Assembly: GCA_018223185.1 (NCBI GenBank)
Contig: JAAEYW010000010.1
Span: forward strand, 84,009-148,008
Reading direction: 5' to 3'
From: Oceanospirillales bacterium
GTDB taxonomy: Bacteria > Pseudomonadota > Gammaproteobacteria > Pseudomonadales > Balneatricaceae
DNA length: 64,000 nucleotides
Shown here: in pieces, positions 9,036 to 17,286 of the stretch
Layout: every line of letters starts with the position of its first letter
Position numbering within the stretch: position 1 is the first letter of the stretch
Program-made: the position numbers and the translations under genes
Notes under the pieces: model-generated
Databases searched by the model: none
What the model was told of the DNA's origin: nothing
Seen by the model: only the letters and a program-made list of their open reading frames with translations

Positions 9036-10616
9036 TTAAAGCCCCTGCTCGTCAGCCATCTTGCGAGCGATCTGAGGCGCGGTCCACAGCGAGGGCAACA
9101 GAACCAGAGATACCGGAACCGCGGTCACAACAATAAATGATTGCAGTGCAGAGATACCGCCGGAACCTATCGAGATCAGCAGGGCAGCTACAACCCCCAT
9201 CATGATGCCCCAGAATACTCTGACAGAGCTTTGCGGATGATCCGTACCGGTCATCACCATTGAAACGGCGTAGGTCATTGAGTCACCGGTAGTCGCCACA
9301 AAAATAGTAGTCAGAATCAGGAACAGTACAGAGACCATAAAACCCATCGGCAGCTGTTCAGTAATGGCCAGCAATGCCGCCGGCAAATTAAAACCGGTAA
9401 ACGGCTCAGAGATCACACCAGGGGTCGCCAGCTCGTAAGCCAGCCCACTACCTCCGACAATGGTAAACCAGAAGCAGGTGATCACCGGAGCTACCACCGA
9501 AATCAACAGTATCATCTCGCGGATGGTCCGACCTTTAGAGATCCGGGCTACAAACATTGCCATCAAAGGACCGTATCCCAGGAACCAGCCCCAGAAGAAA
9601 ACTGTCCACCAGTCAAGCCATCCGGTGTCGGCCCGAAAGGTAGCCATCGGGATAAACTGGTCCAGATAGACGCCGAAAGATTGCAGGAAACCATCAATAA
9701 TAAATGCTGTAGGGCCAAAGATAAGAATAAACGCCATCAGGATAACCGCCAGTATAACGTTAGCCCGGCTGAGCATCTGGATTCCTTTAGTGACACCGCT
9801 GACCGCAGACAGAGTATAAATACCGATCAGTCCTGCCAGAATCATCAACTGAGTAGCGTAGGTATTAGGAATCCCAAACAGTTTTTCCAGACCAAAACTC
9901 ACTTGTAACCCAAGAAAGCCGATCGGCCCGACAGTACCGGCAACCACTGCCAGCACGCAGCAGGAATCAACAATCGATCCTAAGGGACCAGTCATGACCT
10001 TGTCACCAAATACCGGGTACAACAGCGTACGGGGTTTCAGCGGCAAGCCTTTCTCATAATGCAGGTACATGAATACAATGCCGGTCAGACTGCCCAGAAT
10101 AGCCCAGGCCAGAAACCCCCAGTGCATAAAACTCTGTGCCAGTGCGTTGTAGGCAGCCTGAGCGGTACCCGATTCAGTACCCGCAAATAGCGGCGGAGCA
10201 GAGGTAAAATGCGCCATCGGCTCAGCGGCAGCCCAGAACACACCTCCACCGGCCAGCAAAGTACACATGATCACAGAGATCCATTGAAAGGTCGGCATCT
10301 CCGGTGTTTTTACACCGCCCAGAACCACCGCACCGGTACGCCCCAGGGTCAGAAACAAACCGATCACAAAGGTCAACAGCAACAGTATCTGCCAATAAGC
10401 GCCGAAATATTTAGTGGAGGCTGCGAACGCCGTATTTACCCAGCCGGACATCATGTTGATATCGTAGAGGGCTAATACGGCAAACAGTACCAGCACGCCA
10501 CCACTGATCAGAAATACCGGCAGATCCACTCCTGCCAGTAGTTTTTTACCGGCCATCCCAGCCCCGTTTTTCAGTATCTGCTGTTCAGCGACAGCAGCTT
10601 GAGTTGTGTTACTCAT
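9036..10616 (-). CDS. BCCT-family (betaine/carnitine/choline) secondary transporter
   Basis: 526 aa, about 12 membrane helices. The family landmark in TM8 is readable as WTVFFWGWFLGYGPLMAMF followed by ARISKGRTIREM. In characterised betaine carriers this segment is FYWAWWxxWxPF, and its tryptophans form the cation-pi box for the quaternary amine; here the second and last positions are Phe and Tyr. This suggests a substrate different from plain glycine betaine. The N-terminal tail is short, so osmotic regulation of the BetP type is not expected. It is in an operon with ALDH and an M19 homologue, so it is a catabolic importer rather than an osmoprotectant system (inference). Confidence 0.88.
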   Translation of the reverse strand: MSNTTQAAVAEQQILKNGAGMAGKKLLAGVDLPVFLISGGVLVLFAVLALYDINMMSGWVNTAFAASTKYFGAYWQILLLLTFVIGLFLTLGRTGAVVLGGVKTPEMPTFQWISVIMCTLLAGGGVFWAAAEPMAHFTSAPPLFAGTESGTAQAAYNALAQSFMHWGFLAWAILGSLTGIVFMYLHYEKGLPLKPRTLLYPVFGDKVMTGPLGSIVDSCCVLAVVAGTVGPIGFLGLQVSFGLEKLFGIPNTYATQLMILAGLIGIYTLSAVSGVTKGIQMLSRANVILAVILMAFILIFGPTAFIIDGFLQSFGVYLDQFIPMATFRADTGWLDWWTVFFWGWFLGYGPLMAMFVARISKGRTIREMILLISVVAPVITCFWFTIVGGSGLAYELATPGVISEPFTGFNLPAALLAITEQLPMGFMVSVLFLILTTIFVATTGDSMTYAVSMVMTGTDHPQSSVRVFWGIMMGVVAALLISIGSGGISALQSFIVVTAVPVSLVLLPSLWTAPQIARKMADEQGL

Positions 10617-10716
10617 TGTAGTCTCCTGATGGATCTTTATAGTTATTTGTTATCAGGTAAATCTATGATCCAGGCAGGACTCTCAAGGCCCGGGCCATAA
10701 ACGTTTTAAATTGGGA

Positions 10717-11736
10717 TTACTGTGGTTTCAGCCCGGCATCAAGAAAGTTAAGCCAGTTCAGACCCATTATTTTTGCAACATCGTCACTGCCGAATCCACG
10801 TGACAACAAGCCATTGGTCAGATTCGGAAAGTCCCGGCTGTCACGGAACCAGGACAAGGGAGGCGGCCAGTCCGCGTTATTTTTTGAGCCTTCGCCATAG
10901 TCCATGGACTTCGACCAGCGTCCATTGCGCATCCACTCCAGAACAGACAAGGGCTGCTCCTGGCACAGGTCAGTTCCTATACCAATCTGGTCAATACCCA
11001 TCATGTCGGCGGTACGGGCGACCATGTCGCAGAAATCTTCGAGCGTGCAGTCCGGACCGTTCTTAAGATGGAACGGATAGAGACTGAAACCCAGCAGCCC
11101 TCCTGACTCACCCAGAGCCCGGAGTACCCGGTCAGACTTATTCCGCTTTGCTTCATGAAAGCTGAGCGGGTTGGCATGGGAGATCACAATCGGGCGCTGA
11201 GAAATTTCGATCGCATCCAGAGTGCTGCGCTCTCCGCTGTGACTCATATCCACGATCATGCCCACCCGGTTCATCTCTTTGATCGCCTGACGACCAAAAC
11301 GGCTGACACCGCTGTCTTCTGCCTCATAGCAACCACAAGCCAGCAGACTCTGATTGTTGTAGGTCAGCTGCATAATCATCAGATTCAGCTCGCGCATTAC
11401 CTCAACCATGCCGATATCATCCTCGATCGGAGAGCAGTTTTGTGCGCCGAACATAATACCGACCTTACCCAACTGCTTTGCCAGCCGGATATCCTCGGCG
11501 CTACGTACCGGCATAATCAGATCGCTGTGCATCTCAAAGTGACGATTCCACTCAGAAATACGCATCAGAGTTTCACGAATCTGTTCGTGATAAACAATGG
11601 TGGCATGCACCATCGTTACCCCACCTTCACGCAGCTGTTCGAAGATTGTCCGGTTCCAGTTCGAATACTGTAAACCGTCAACAACGATCAGGCCGGAATG
11701 AAGCGTCGCATGCTGTTGTTTTTGTATTGATTGCAT
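10717..11736 (-). CDS. Peptidase M19 (membrane dipeptidase-like) homologue with altered metal site
   Basis: 339 aa, amidohydrolase-fold renal dipeptidase family. Metal-site landmarks that remain are VDMSHSG and VISHANP (the two His ligands) and IGTDL (the Asp). The N-terminal DGHxD motif is replaced by VDGLQYSNW near residue 20, and the usual bridging Glu of the GxE motif is Gln in FGAQN near residue 123. It therefore probably does not run the classical binuclear dipeptidase reaction. M19 homologues of this type are known beside glycine-betaine catabolism genes in Pseudomonas (from memory, unverified). It lies between the BCCT carrier and the ALDH, 12 bp from the latter. Confidence 0.8.
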   Translation of the reverse strand: MQSIQKQQHATLHSGLIVVDGLQYSNWNRTIFEQLREGGVTMVHATIVYHEQIRETLMRISEWNRHFEMHSDLIMPVRSAEDIRLAKQLGKVGIMFGAQNCSPIEDDIGMVEVMRELNLMIMQLTYNNQSLLACGCYEAEDSGVSRFGRQAIKEMNRVGMIVDMSHSGERSTLDAIEISQRPIVISHANPLSFHEAKRNKSDRVLRALGESGGLLGFSLYPFHLKNGPDCTLEDFCDMVARTADMMGIDQIGIGTDLCQEQPLSVLEWMRNGRWSKSMDYGEGSKNNADWPPPLSWFRDSRDFPNLTNGLLSRGFGSDDVAKIMGLNWLNFLDAGLKPQ

Positions 11737-11748
11737 TATTCGTCTCCG

Positions 11749-13194
11749 TTAACCACGGATATAAGTAGTCTTTACCACGGTGTAAAACTCTTTCGCGTAG
11801 GTACCCTGTTCACGAGGGCCAAAGCTGGAATCTTTACGGCCACCGAACGGCACATGGTAATCCGTACCGGCGGTCGGCAGATTGACCATCACACAACCGG
11901 TCTTGGCGTTACGTTTAAAATCGGTAGCATATTTAAGCGATTCAGTGCAGATGCCGCCGGTCAGACCAAAATTGGTATCGTTCAGGGTGGCCAGCGCCTC
12001 GTCGTAATCCTTAACCCTGATAATGCAGGCAATCGGGGCAAAAGCTTCTTCACGGTTAATCGTCATCTGATTAGTGGTTTCTGTGAACAGAGCGGGTTGC
12101 ATGTAGTAACCTTCGGTCTCTTCAGTCAGTACTTCGCCGCCATAAACCAGATTACCGCCCTCCTTCTTAGCGACCTCCAGATAGTTAAGGTTCTGTTCCA
12201 TCTGACGGGCATCCGCCACCGCACCAATATGAACGCCCGGTTTCAGTGGGTGACCGACCACCAGCTTCTTCATCCGCTCAACCATCGCTGCAACAAAACG
12301 ATCATGAATCCCTTCGGTCACAATCAGACGGGAAGACGCTGTACATTTCTGGCCTGTGCCACCAAACGCACCGCCAACCGCACACTCAACTGCGTTATCC
12401 AGATCAGCATCATCCAGTACGACCAGCGCATTTTTACTGCCCATTTCCAGCTGACACTTAACCAGGTTTACTGCGGTGGCTGCAGCCACCTTGCGACCCG
12501 TATCCAGAGAACCGGTAAAGGTCAGAGCATTGATACCACGGGAATTAATCAGCACATCACCGACGTCTGCGCCCGGCCCCATCACCAGATTGAATGCACC
12601 GGCGGGTAACCCCTGACGGGAGATAATCTCAGTCAGCGCCCAGGCAGACGCCGGTACCTGATTTGCGGGTTTCCAGACCACCGCGTTGCCAAACGCCAAT
12701 GCAGGTGCAATTTTCCAGGCACCGGTTGCGGTTGGGAAGTTCCAGGGCGTGATGATACCGACCACACCCACCGGCTCACGGCGGGTTTCAATCTCTATAC
12801 CCGGGCGGACAGAATCAGCTGTCTCGCCCATCTGGCGCAACACTTCAGCTGCGTAATAGTGGAAAAACTGTCCGGAGCGATAGGTTTCACCGACCCCTTC
12901 TGCCAGAGTCTTACCTTCTTCCCGGGCCAGCAGTTCACCCAGTTCATCTTTACGGGTAATCAGCTCATCACCAATCGCCATCAGTACGGAGTAACGTTGC
13001 TCGAGGCCACTCTTAGCCCACTCAGCCTGACCGACAGCCGCAGCGCTAATCGCTGCTTCAGTCTGCGCCTTATCAGCCTGAGCATACTGACCGATCACAT
13101 CGTTAATATCGGCTGGGCTGATGTTAGCCACACTGCCTTTATTACCCTCAACCCACTCACCTGCAATGTAATTACGGAAAACTGAAACAGACAT
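11749..13194 (-). CDS. NAD(P)-dependent aldehyde dehydrogenase (alpha-ketoglutarate-semialdehyde-DH-like)
   Basis: 481 aa, complete ALDH superfamily enzyme. Catalytic features seen: Asn in ITPWNFP, Lys in VVWKPANQVP, general base Glu in LEMGSKNALVV, and the nucleophile Cys in GGTGQKCTASSRL. The C-terminal VPFGGRKDSSFGPREQGTYA with FYTVVKTTY is the pattern I associate with ketoglutarate-semialdehyde dehydrogenases and close relatives, so the substrate is likely a small acidic semialdehyde. It is the first gene of the minus-strand catabolic operon and is divergent from the LysR gene. Its 5' flank carries the ATAAG-N5-CTTAT palindromes. Confidence 0.9.
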   Translation of the reverse strand: MSVSVFRNYIAGEWVEGNKGSVANISPADINDVIGQYAQADKAQTEAAISAAAVGQAEWAKSGLEQRYSVLMAIGDELITRKDELGELLAREEGKTLAEGVGETYRSGQFFHYYAAEVLRQMGETADSVRPGIEIETRREPVGVVGIITPWNFPTATGAWKIAPALAFGNAVVWKPANQVPASAWALTEIISRQGLPAGAFNLVMGPGADVGDVLINSRGINALTFTGSLDTGRKVAAATAVNLVKCQLEMGSKNALVVLDDADLDNAVECAVGGAFGGTGQKCTASSRLIVTEGIHDRFVAAMVERMKKLVVGHPLKPGVHIGAVADARQMEQNLNYLEVAKKEGGNLVYGGEVLTEETEGYYMQPALFTETTNQMTINREEAFAPIACIIRVKDYDEALATLNDTNFGLTGGICTESLKYATDFKRNAKTGCVMVNLPTAGTDYHVPFGGRKDSSFGPREQGTYAKEFYTVVKTTYIRG

Positions 13195-13271
13195 ATCGAC
13201 CTCCTGAATGTATATGGATCAATCATAGGCTCTGTGCTTTAATAAGAATAATTAATAAATAATATCCACCG

Positions 13272-13299
13272 ATAAGGTTTACTTATTAAAAGAATAAGT
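13272..13299. promoter_or_regulatory. Predicted LysR operator(s) between ALDH and lysR
   Basis: Two overlapping palindromes: ATAAG-GTTTA-CTTAT (13272-13286) and ACTTATT-AAAAG-AATAAGT (13281-13299). They lie between the divergent ALDH and lysR genes, where LysR-type regulators usually bind. The first is repeated nearly base for base at 14308-14322, upstream of the next operon. A looser AT-rich TAATAAGAATAATTAATAA stretch sits nearer ALDH (about 13240-13258). Confidence 0.65.
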
Positions 13300-13328
13300 C
13301 ATGCCTGACAGTGTTGTGGGAGGTAGTT

Positions 13329-14225
13329 ATGTTGCCGGAGCTGAAGATCACTCAACTGCGTCATTTTGTCTGGGTAGCAGAGCTGAAAGGGTTTCATGCA
13401 GCAGCGGAAAAAGCCCACCGCACCCAACCGGCGATTTCACTGTCGATTCGTGATCTGGAAAACAAACTGAGCGAATCATTATTCGAAAAGCGTAACGCCA
13501 AAACAGCCAAAACTGAGTTAACGCCCTTCGGCGAGTATTTTCTGCCTAAAGCAAAAGAGCTGATTGAGCATCATGATCGTATCGCTGAAGATATGACGCT
13601 GCTGGCGGAACACAAGACCGGCCACCTGCGACTTGCCTCAGTGCCATCGATTGCCAGTCAGGTTTTACCAGAACTGTTGCTGGAGTTCGTCAACGATACA
13701 CCCGATCTGCATATCAGTTTTTTTGACGATAACTCTGCAGCCGTGTACCGGATGGTGGAGAATCAGCAGGTGGATTTCGGCATTGCTCACCTGTTTCACG
13801 AACAGGAACACAGCGATAAAACCTTTATTCCGATCTGGGAAGATCAGATCGGGGTGGTATGTCCTAAAGACCATCCGCTGGCTGACTATAAAGAGCTGCA
13901 CTGGAAAGAATTACGCAATCACCGACTAATCGGCAACGGTACTTCCCGGCTGCTGGAAGATAGCGAAGCGAGACCCTTAATTGGACACTCGCAATTTTAT
14001 ATATCCAATATGATCTCTCTGATTGCAATGTTAGAGGCCGGTTTTGGTGTCACCACTCTGCCCCGGTACGCGGTTCCTAAAGAGAGTAAAACGCTTTGCT
14101 TTATTCCCCTGAGTACCCCCACGGTTGTGCGCCGGATAGGTATCGTGACACTGACCAATAAATCCCTGACACCTCCGGCACAGGCTTTGGTGGACTTTAT
14201 TCTGGCCAGAAGCAATAAGGTATAA
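13329..14225 (+). CDS. LysR-family transcriptional regulator of the catabolic locus
   Basis: 298 aa from the ATG at 13329, chosen because GGGAGG lies just upstream; the frame could extend to a GTG at 13311. An N-terminal winged helix (ITQLRHFVWVAELKGFHAAA...TQPAISLSIRDLENKL) is followed by a periplasmic-binding-protein-like effector domain. It is transcribed away from the ALDH operon and toward the 573-aa/DUF3726 operon. The repeated ATAAG-N5-CTTAT sites on both sides of it make it the likely activator of both. The inducer is not predictable from sequence. Confidence 0.88.
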   Translation: MLPELKITQLRHFVWVAELKGFHAAAEKAHRTQPAISLSIRDLENKLSESLFEKRNAKTAKTELTPFGEYFLPKAKELIEHHDRIAEDMTLLAEHKTGHLRLASVPSIASQVLPELLLEFVNDTPDLHISFFDDNSAAVYRMVENQQVDFGIAHLFHEQEHSDKTFIPIWEDQIGVVCPKDHPLADYKELHWKELRNHRLIGNGTSRLLEDSEARPLIGHSQFYISNMISLIAMLEAGFGVTTLPRYAVPKESKTLCFIPLSTPTVVRRIGIVTLTNKSLTPPAQALVDFILARSNKV

Positions 14226-14638
14226 ACCGATATTGAAAAATTTTCCGGTAACATACGGTCCTGAACATCTCGGATATATAGAAAAAATAATAGCTTGAGC
14301 CAGTTTGATAAGTTTTGCTTATTAAGCGATATAACCTTCTGATTTGTATGCGATCCCTTTTATACCCCATGATAAATCACATACAGGAAGGATAAGACAC
14401 CGGCGATGTAACTCAACGTGCTGCTGTAAAATGACGATTACGGATCATACTTACACAATAAGCACGTACAAACAGTATTGCCATCAGACTCAAATCCTCT
14501 CTGTAGCGCGCCCTGCATATAACGATTACAAACGAAACCCGCGGCGCACAAACAGGAGCCAACACTCCAGAAGGTTTCGGACACATCTATGCTGCTAACT
14601 ATAAAAAAGATGTGCTGCAATTTATGAGGATAACAATA
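14226..14638. other. 413-bp non-coding region upstream of the 573-aa gene
   Basis: AT-rich intergenic region with the LysR-type palindrome at 14308-14322 about 85 bp past the lysR stop and 317 bp ahead of the next ATG. The frames in it (for example 14344-14598) have codon use unlike a gene and no ribosome site. The rest may hold the promoter and a long leader of the following operon. I see no convincing terminator hairpin after lysR. Confidence 0.4.
14308..14322. promoter_or_regulatory. Second predicted LysR operator
   Basis: ATAAG-TTTTG-CTTAT, a 5-5-5 palindrome within GATAAGTTTTGCTTATTAA. It matches GATAAGGTTTACTTATTAA upstream of ALDH at 17 of 19 positions. The same spacing and arms fit the T-N11-A style of LysR sites and link the two flanking operons to one regulator. 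Confidence 0.6.
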
Positions 14639-16360
14639 ATGACCACGTCCGCTGCAATACAGGCTGCCCTGAGAGGCGATAATGCACTGCCACTGCGCCC
14701 GGTTAATCAGATCATGGACCTGGAGCGTCTGGGTGCTATTCATCAGAGCCGGCTCAGTTTTATGCGCACACTTGTTCGCCGGATTATGCGCGAGCGCTGG
14801 CAGATAAACCCCGTACGCTTTGAGCTTGATCAGCAGGGCTACGGGACTGTCATCTATGAAATCACAACACCGAACAAACGCTATAGTTTTGTTCTGTTTT
14901 CCGATTATCTCTCTCCGGACGAACGTAACGATCGAGTCATCGCCACCCAATGGGATCTGACCATGGCACTGGTGGATGGCCAGGTAGACGATATCTATCT
15001 GGAGAAGCTGCGCCAGAATGTACCCAAACAGGAAGCAGGGCGGGTCGATGCCCGGGTATTTGTTCTGTCTCGTGCCAATCGCAGTGCCCGGAATTTCGAC
15101 TATGTTGTTGATCAGTTAGCCCGGGGGAAACAACCGGATGTTGCTCAGATAGCCCGCGTAGGCTATCTGTACCGTACCACTGCTGTTTATGGCAGCGGTA
15201 AACTGGGTATGGCTGATTGGGAAAAAGTGTCTACCCGCCACCCTGATTTCAACCGCCCTTTCGCCGCAGAAATGTTCGTCTGTCTGATGTTGCGAAATTT
15301 CAGTCTGTTGCAGGCGGAACACATCGCCCGGCACCAGGCACCTGAAACCTACAATCCAATGCAACCTGAAATTAAACGTTTTTTCGGTATCGGTAACTCG
15401 ACAGGCCTGGGCATGGCTCCCTACCTCATCAACCATCCATTGCTGATAAACCAGTGGGTGGAGATGCGTGAACTGGCACTGGCCCGGGTGCGGGTTCTGG
15501 GCAACATCAACAAACGGATTACTCAGCAGTTCCCTGAGCTGCTGGAACGCTGTGCTATTCATGCCGAACAGACCGTCACCGAAGATGAGTGGCAAACCGC
15601 GAATAACCTCCAGGTACTGAAAGATCTGGAGGCGATTCGCCAATATACAACCAACGGCATCGGCAGCTGGGATGCACTGCTCAGATGGAGCGAAGAAAAC
15701 TGTTCATTGCAAGGTCAGGAGATGCTGGTTTCAGTGATGCTGGAACTCTATCCTGAATTGGTGGACGAGCTGGAAGATTACCATACGGCTGAAGAGTTTC
15801 TTGATCTTGATCCGGTGATGCCACTGCAACAGTTAAAGCAGGTAATCGAGCAGCGTTACCAGTGGGCGCTGGCGCTGGATTTTTCTGCCGAAGGGGCGAA
15901 AGATACCTTCTGGTACCGCTCAGAAGAGAAAATGGAACCCCGCCTGGGTAATGCCCGGGAGGAAGATGGTAAAGAGAAACAGATGGCGCTGGGTGTGGGT
16001 TACGCCGTGCGCAAATGCTATGACCAGCTGTGTGACTACATTGCCGAATACCCGCACCACTCCACCGCCCGGTTTATGGTTGCGCAACCGAAATTGCGCG
16101 GTATTGTCCGTCGGATTCAGAGCATGAACCGCTGTATCTACGGCGATATACAAGCCAATCTGCTGGACCGGGATATCCTGCCGATGCATCTGCTAAGAGC
16201 TAAACTGGCCTTTTTTGGTGTAGGGAAATTTGATCCCCGTTCAAAACTCTGGGTTCGCAACACTATGTTCCAGGGGGCGCCGCTGCTGGAAGATATCGGT
16301 AACACATTTAATGATGATTGGTTTATGCCTCTGGCCCCGGTACAGGAAGGAGATATCTGA
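14639..16360 (+). CDS. Unrecognised 573-aa protein of the LysR/DUF3726 operon
   Basis: 573 aa, soluble, no signal peptide or membrane helix. The ATG at 14639 is chosen because GAGGA lies 8 nt upstream; earlier starts at 14612 and 14624 lack this. I do not recognise the family. Visible features are a basic helix near residues 35-55 (SFMRTLVRRIMRERWQ), a TTPNKRYSFVLFSDYLSP segment, FFGIGNSTGLGMAPYLINHP (a glycine-rich turn near 245-265), and a C-terminal stretch rich in Arg and Met. It is coupled to the DUF3726-like gene by a TGATG overlap, so the two products probably act together. The position beside a transporter/ALDH operon with shared operators suggests a metabolic role. Confidence 0.7.
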   Translation: MTTSAAIQAALRGDNALPLRPVNQIMDLERLGAIHQSRLSFMRTLVRRIMRERWQINPVRFELDQQGYGTVIYEITTPNKRYSFVLFSDYLSPDERNDRVIATQWDLTMALVDGQVDDIYLEKLRQNVPKQEAGRVDARVFVLSRANRSARNFDYVVDQLARGKQPDVAQIARVGYLYRTTAVYGSGKLGMADWEKVSTRHPDFNRPFAAEMFVCLMLRNFSLLQAEHIARHQAPETYNPMQPEIKRFFGIGNSTGLGMAPYLINHPLLINQWVEMRELALARVRVLGNINKRITQQFPELLERCAIHAEQTVTEDEWQTANNLQVLKDLEAIRQYTTNGIGSWDALLRWSEENCSLQGQEMLVSVMLELYPELVDELEDYHTAEEFLDLDPVMPLQQLKQVIEQRYQWALALDFSAEGAKDTFWYRSEEKMEPRLGNAREEDGKEKQMALGVGYAVRKCYDQLCDYIAEYPHHSTARFMVAQPKLRGIVRRIQSMNRCIYGDIQANLLDRDILPMHLLRAKLAFFGVGKFDPRSKLWVRNTMFQGAPLLEDIGNTFNDDWFMPLAPVQEGDI

Positions 16361-17109
16361 TGCATGTGTCTATGATTGAGCTGAAAGCGGCCCTGCGTCG
16401 CTGCTTTGAAGCAACCGGTTATTATGTCGGCAACTATGAAGACGCTGCCAATATGATCCTCTGGCTGGAAAAACACGGACTCAAAGGACTTGAAGAGTTG
16501 CAACGCGCCCTGCCCTACATCAGCGAGGACAGCAACAAGCCACTGAGTACTGTAATCTACGAAGACAGCACTTCGGCGATTATCGATAGTAACGGTCGCA
16601 GCGCTCTGAACTGCATTGCCGCCTCCGTCGATCTGGCCCATGCCAAAGCACTGGAAAATGGCATCGCCACGGTTACCGTGCATAACTGCCACAACCGGAT
16701 GTTTATCCTCAAAGCGCTGACCGACTGTGGCCGCCGGGGGATCAGTGTCACAGCCTACTGGCGGAATGGCAACCAGACGGTTACCGAACATACGGCAGCA
16801 ATTAAGGCGGGTGAACGCTATCCAAGTTACAGTGAGGCCGTCACAAATCTGTCGACTAATGCGACAGATAAACAGGCGATGACGATTATCTGTAGCTCGC
16901 GGGTTGATCTGGCCTCATCACTGCAGCAGTCAAAAGGCAACCGAAATGCCCGGCATATAAGTGCTGAACAGATCAGACTCAACAAGGAATACAGCGTCGA
17001 TTTCGGTATCGATATTGATGAAAATCTGTGGGCAGAAATCAATAGAATCGGCGAAGGCATTCTGGTAGAAAATAGTGAGCGTTCCCGTCAGGGTGCCGGT
17101 GGGCGCTGA
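16360..17109 (+). CDS. DUF3726-like protein
   Basis: 249 aa from the ATG overlapping the stop of the previous gene (TGATG), with AGGAGA just upstream. It matches my memory of the uncharacterised DUF3726 family: an MIELKAALRRCFEATGYYVGNYEDAA opening, a middle domain with HNCHNRMFILKALTDCGRRG, and a low-complexity tail. A His/Cys cluster (VHNCHNR) near residue 107 could bind metal or be catalytic. No signal peptide. It ends 60 bp before a strong terminator, so the 573-aa gene and this one form a two-gene unit. Confidence 0.6.
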   Translation: MHVSMIELKAALRRCFEATGYYVGNYEDAANMILWLEKHGLKGLEELQRALPYISEDSNKPLSTVIYEDSTSAIIDSNGRSALNCIAASVDLAHAKALENGIATVTVHNCHNRMFILKALTDCGRRGISVTAYWRNGNQTVTEHTAAIKAGERYPSYSEAVTNLSTNATDKQAMTIICSSRVDLASSLQQSKGNRNARHISAEQIRLNKEYSVDFGIDIDENLWAEINRIGEGILVENSERSRQGAGGR

Positions 17110-17168
17110 CTTAGCCATGCCTGAAAGAGCATGGTCGGCCTGATCTCAATCGGGCTGACCCTGCCTAT

Positions 17169-17212
17169 GATCCGGTTACAGGCGGCACTACCTGTGACCG
17201 GGTCATTTTTTT
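17169..17212 (+). terminator. Intrinsic terminator after the DUF3726-like gene
   Basis: GATCCGGTTACAGG, an 8-nt loop, then CCTGTGACCGGGTC, followed by ATTTTTTT. Nearly perfect long stem plus T-run. It separates the 573-aa/DUF3726 unit from the TSUP gene, which must then use its own promoter or read-through. Confidence 0.88.
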
Positions 17213-17286
17213 AAACCCTCTTATACCGATTCACCCCATCCACTGGCATACTGGCCACTCACTGATCGCAACGCAGCGCCAAAACC

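Noticed and set aside
11731..12609. Long plus-strand frame (292 codons) opposite the ALDH gene
   Set aside because: It is antisense to a complete ALDH with all catalytic residues; composition is that of a mirrored coding frame and there is no ribosome site.
14344..14598. 84-codon plus frame between lysR and the 573-aa gene
   Set aside because: No ribosome site, odd composition, in a region better explained as promoter and leader.
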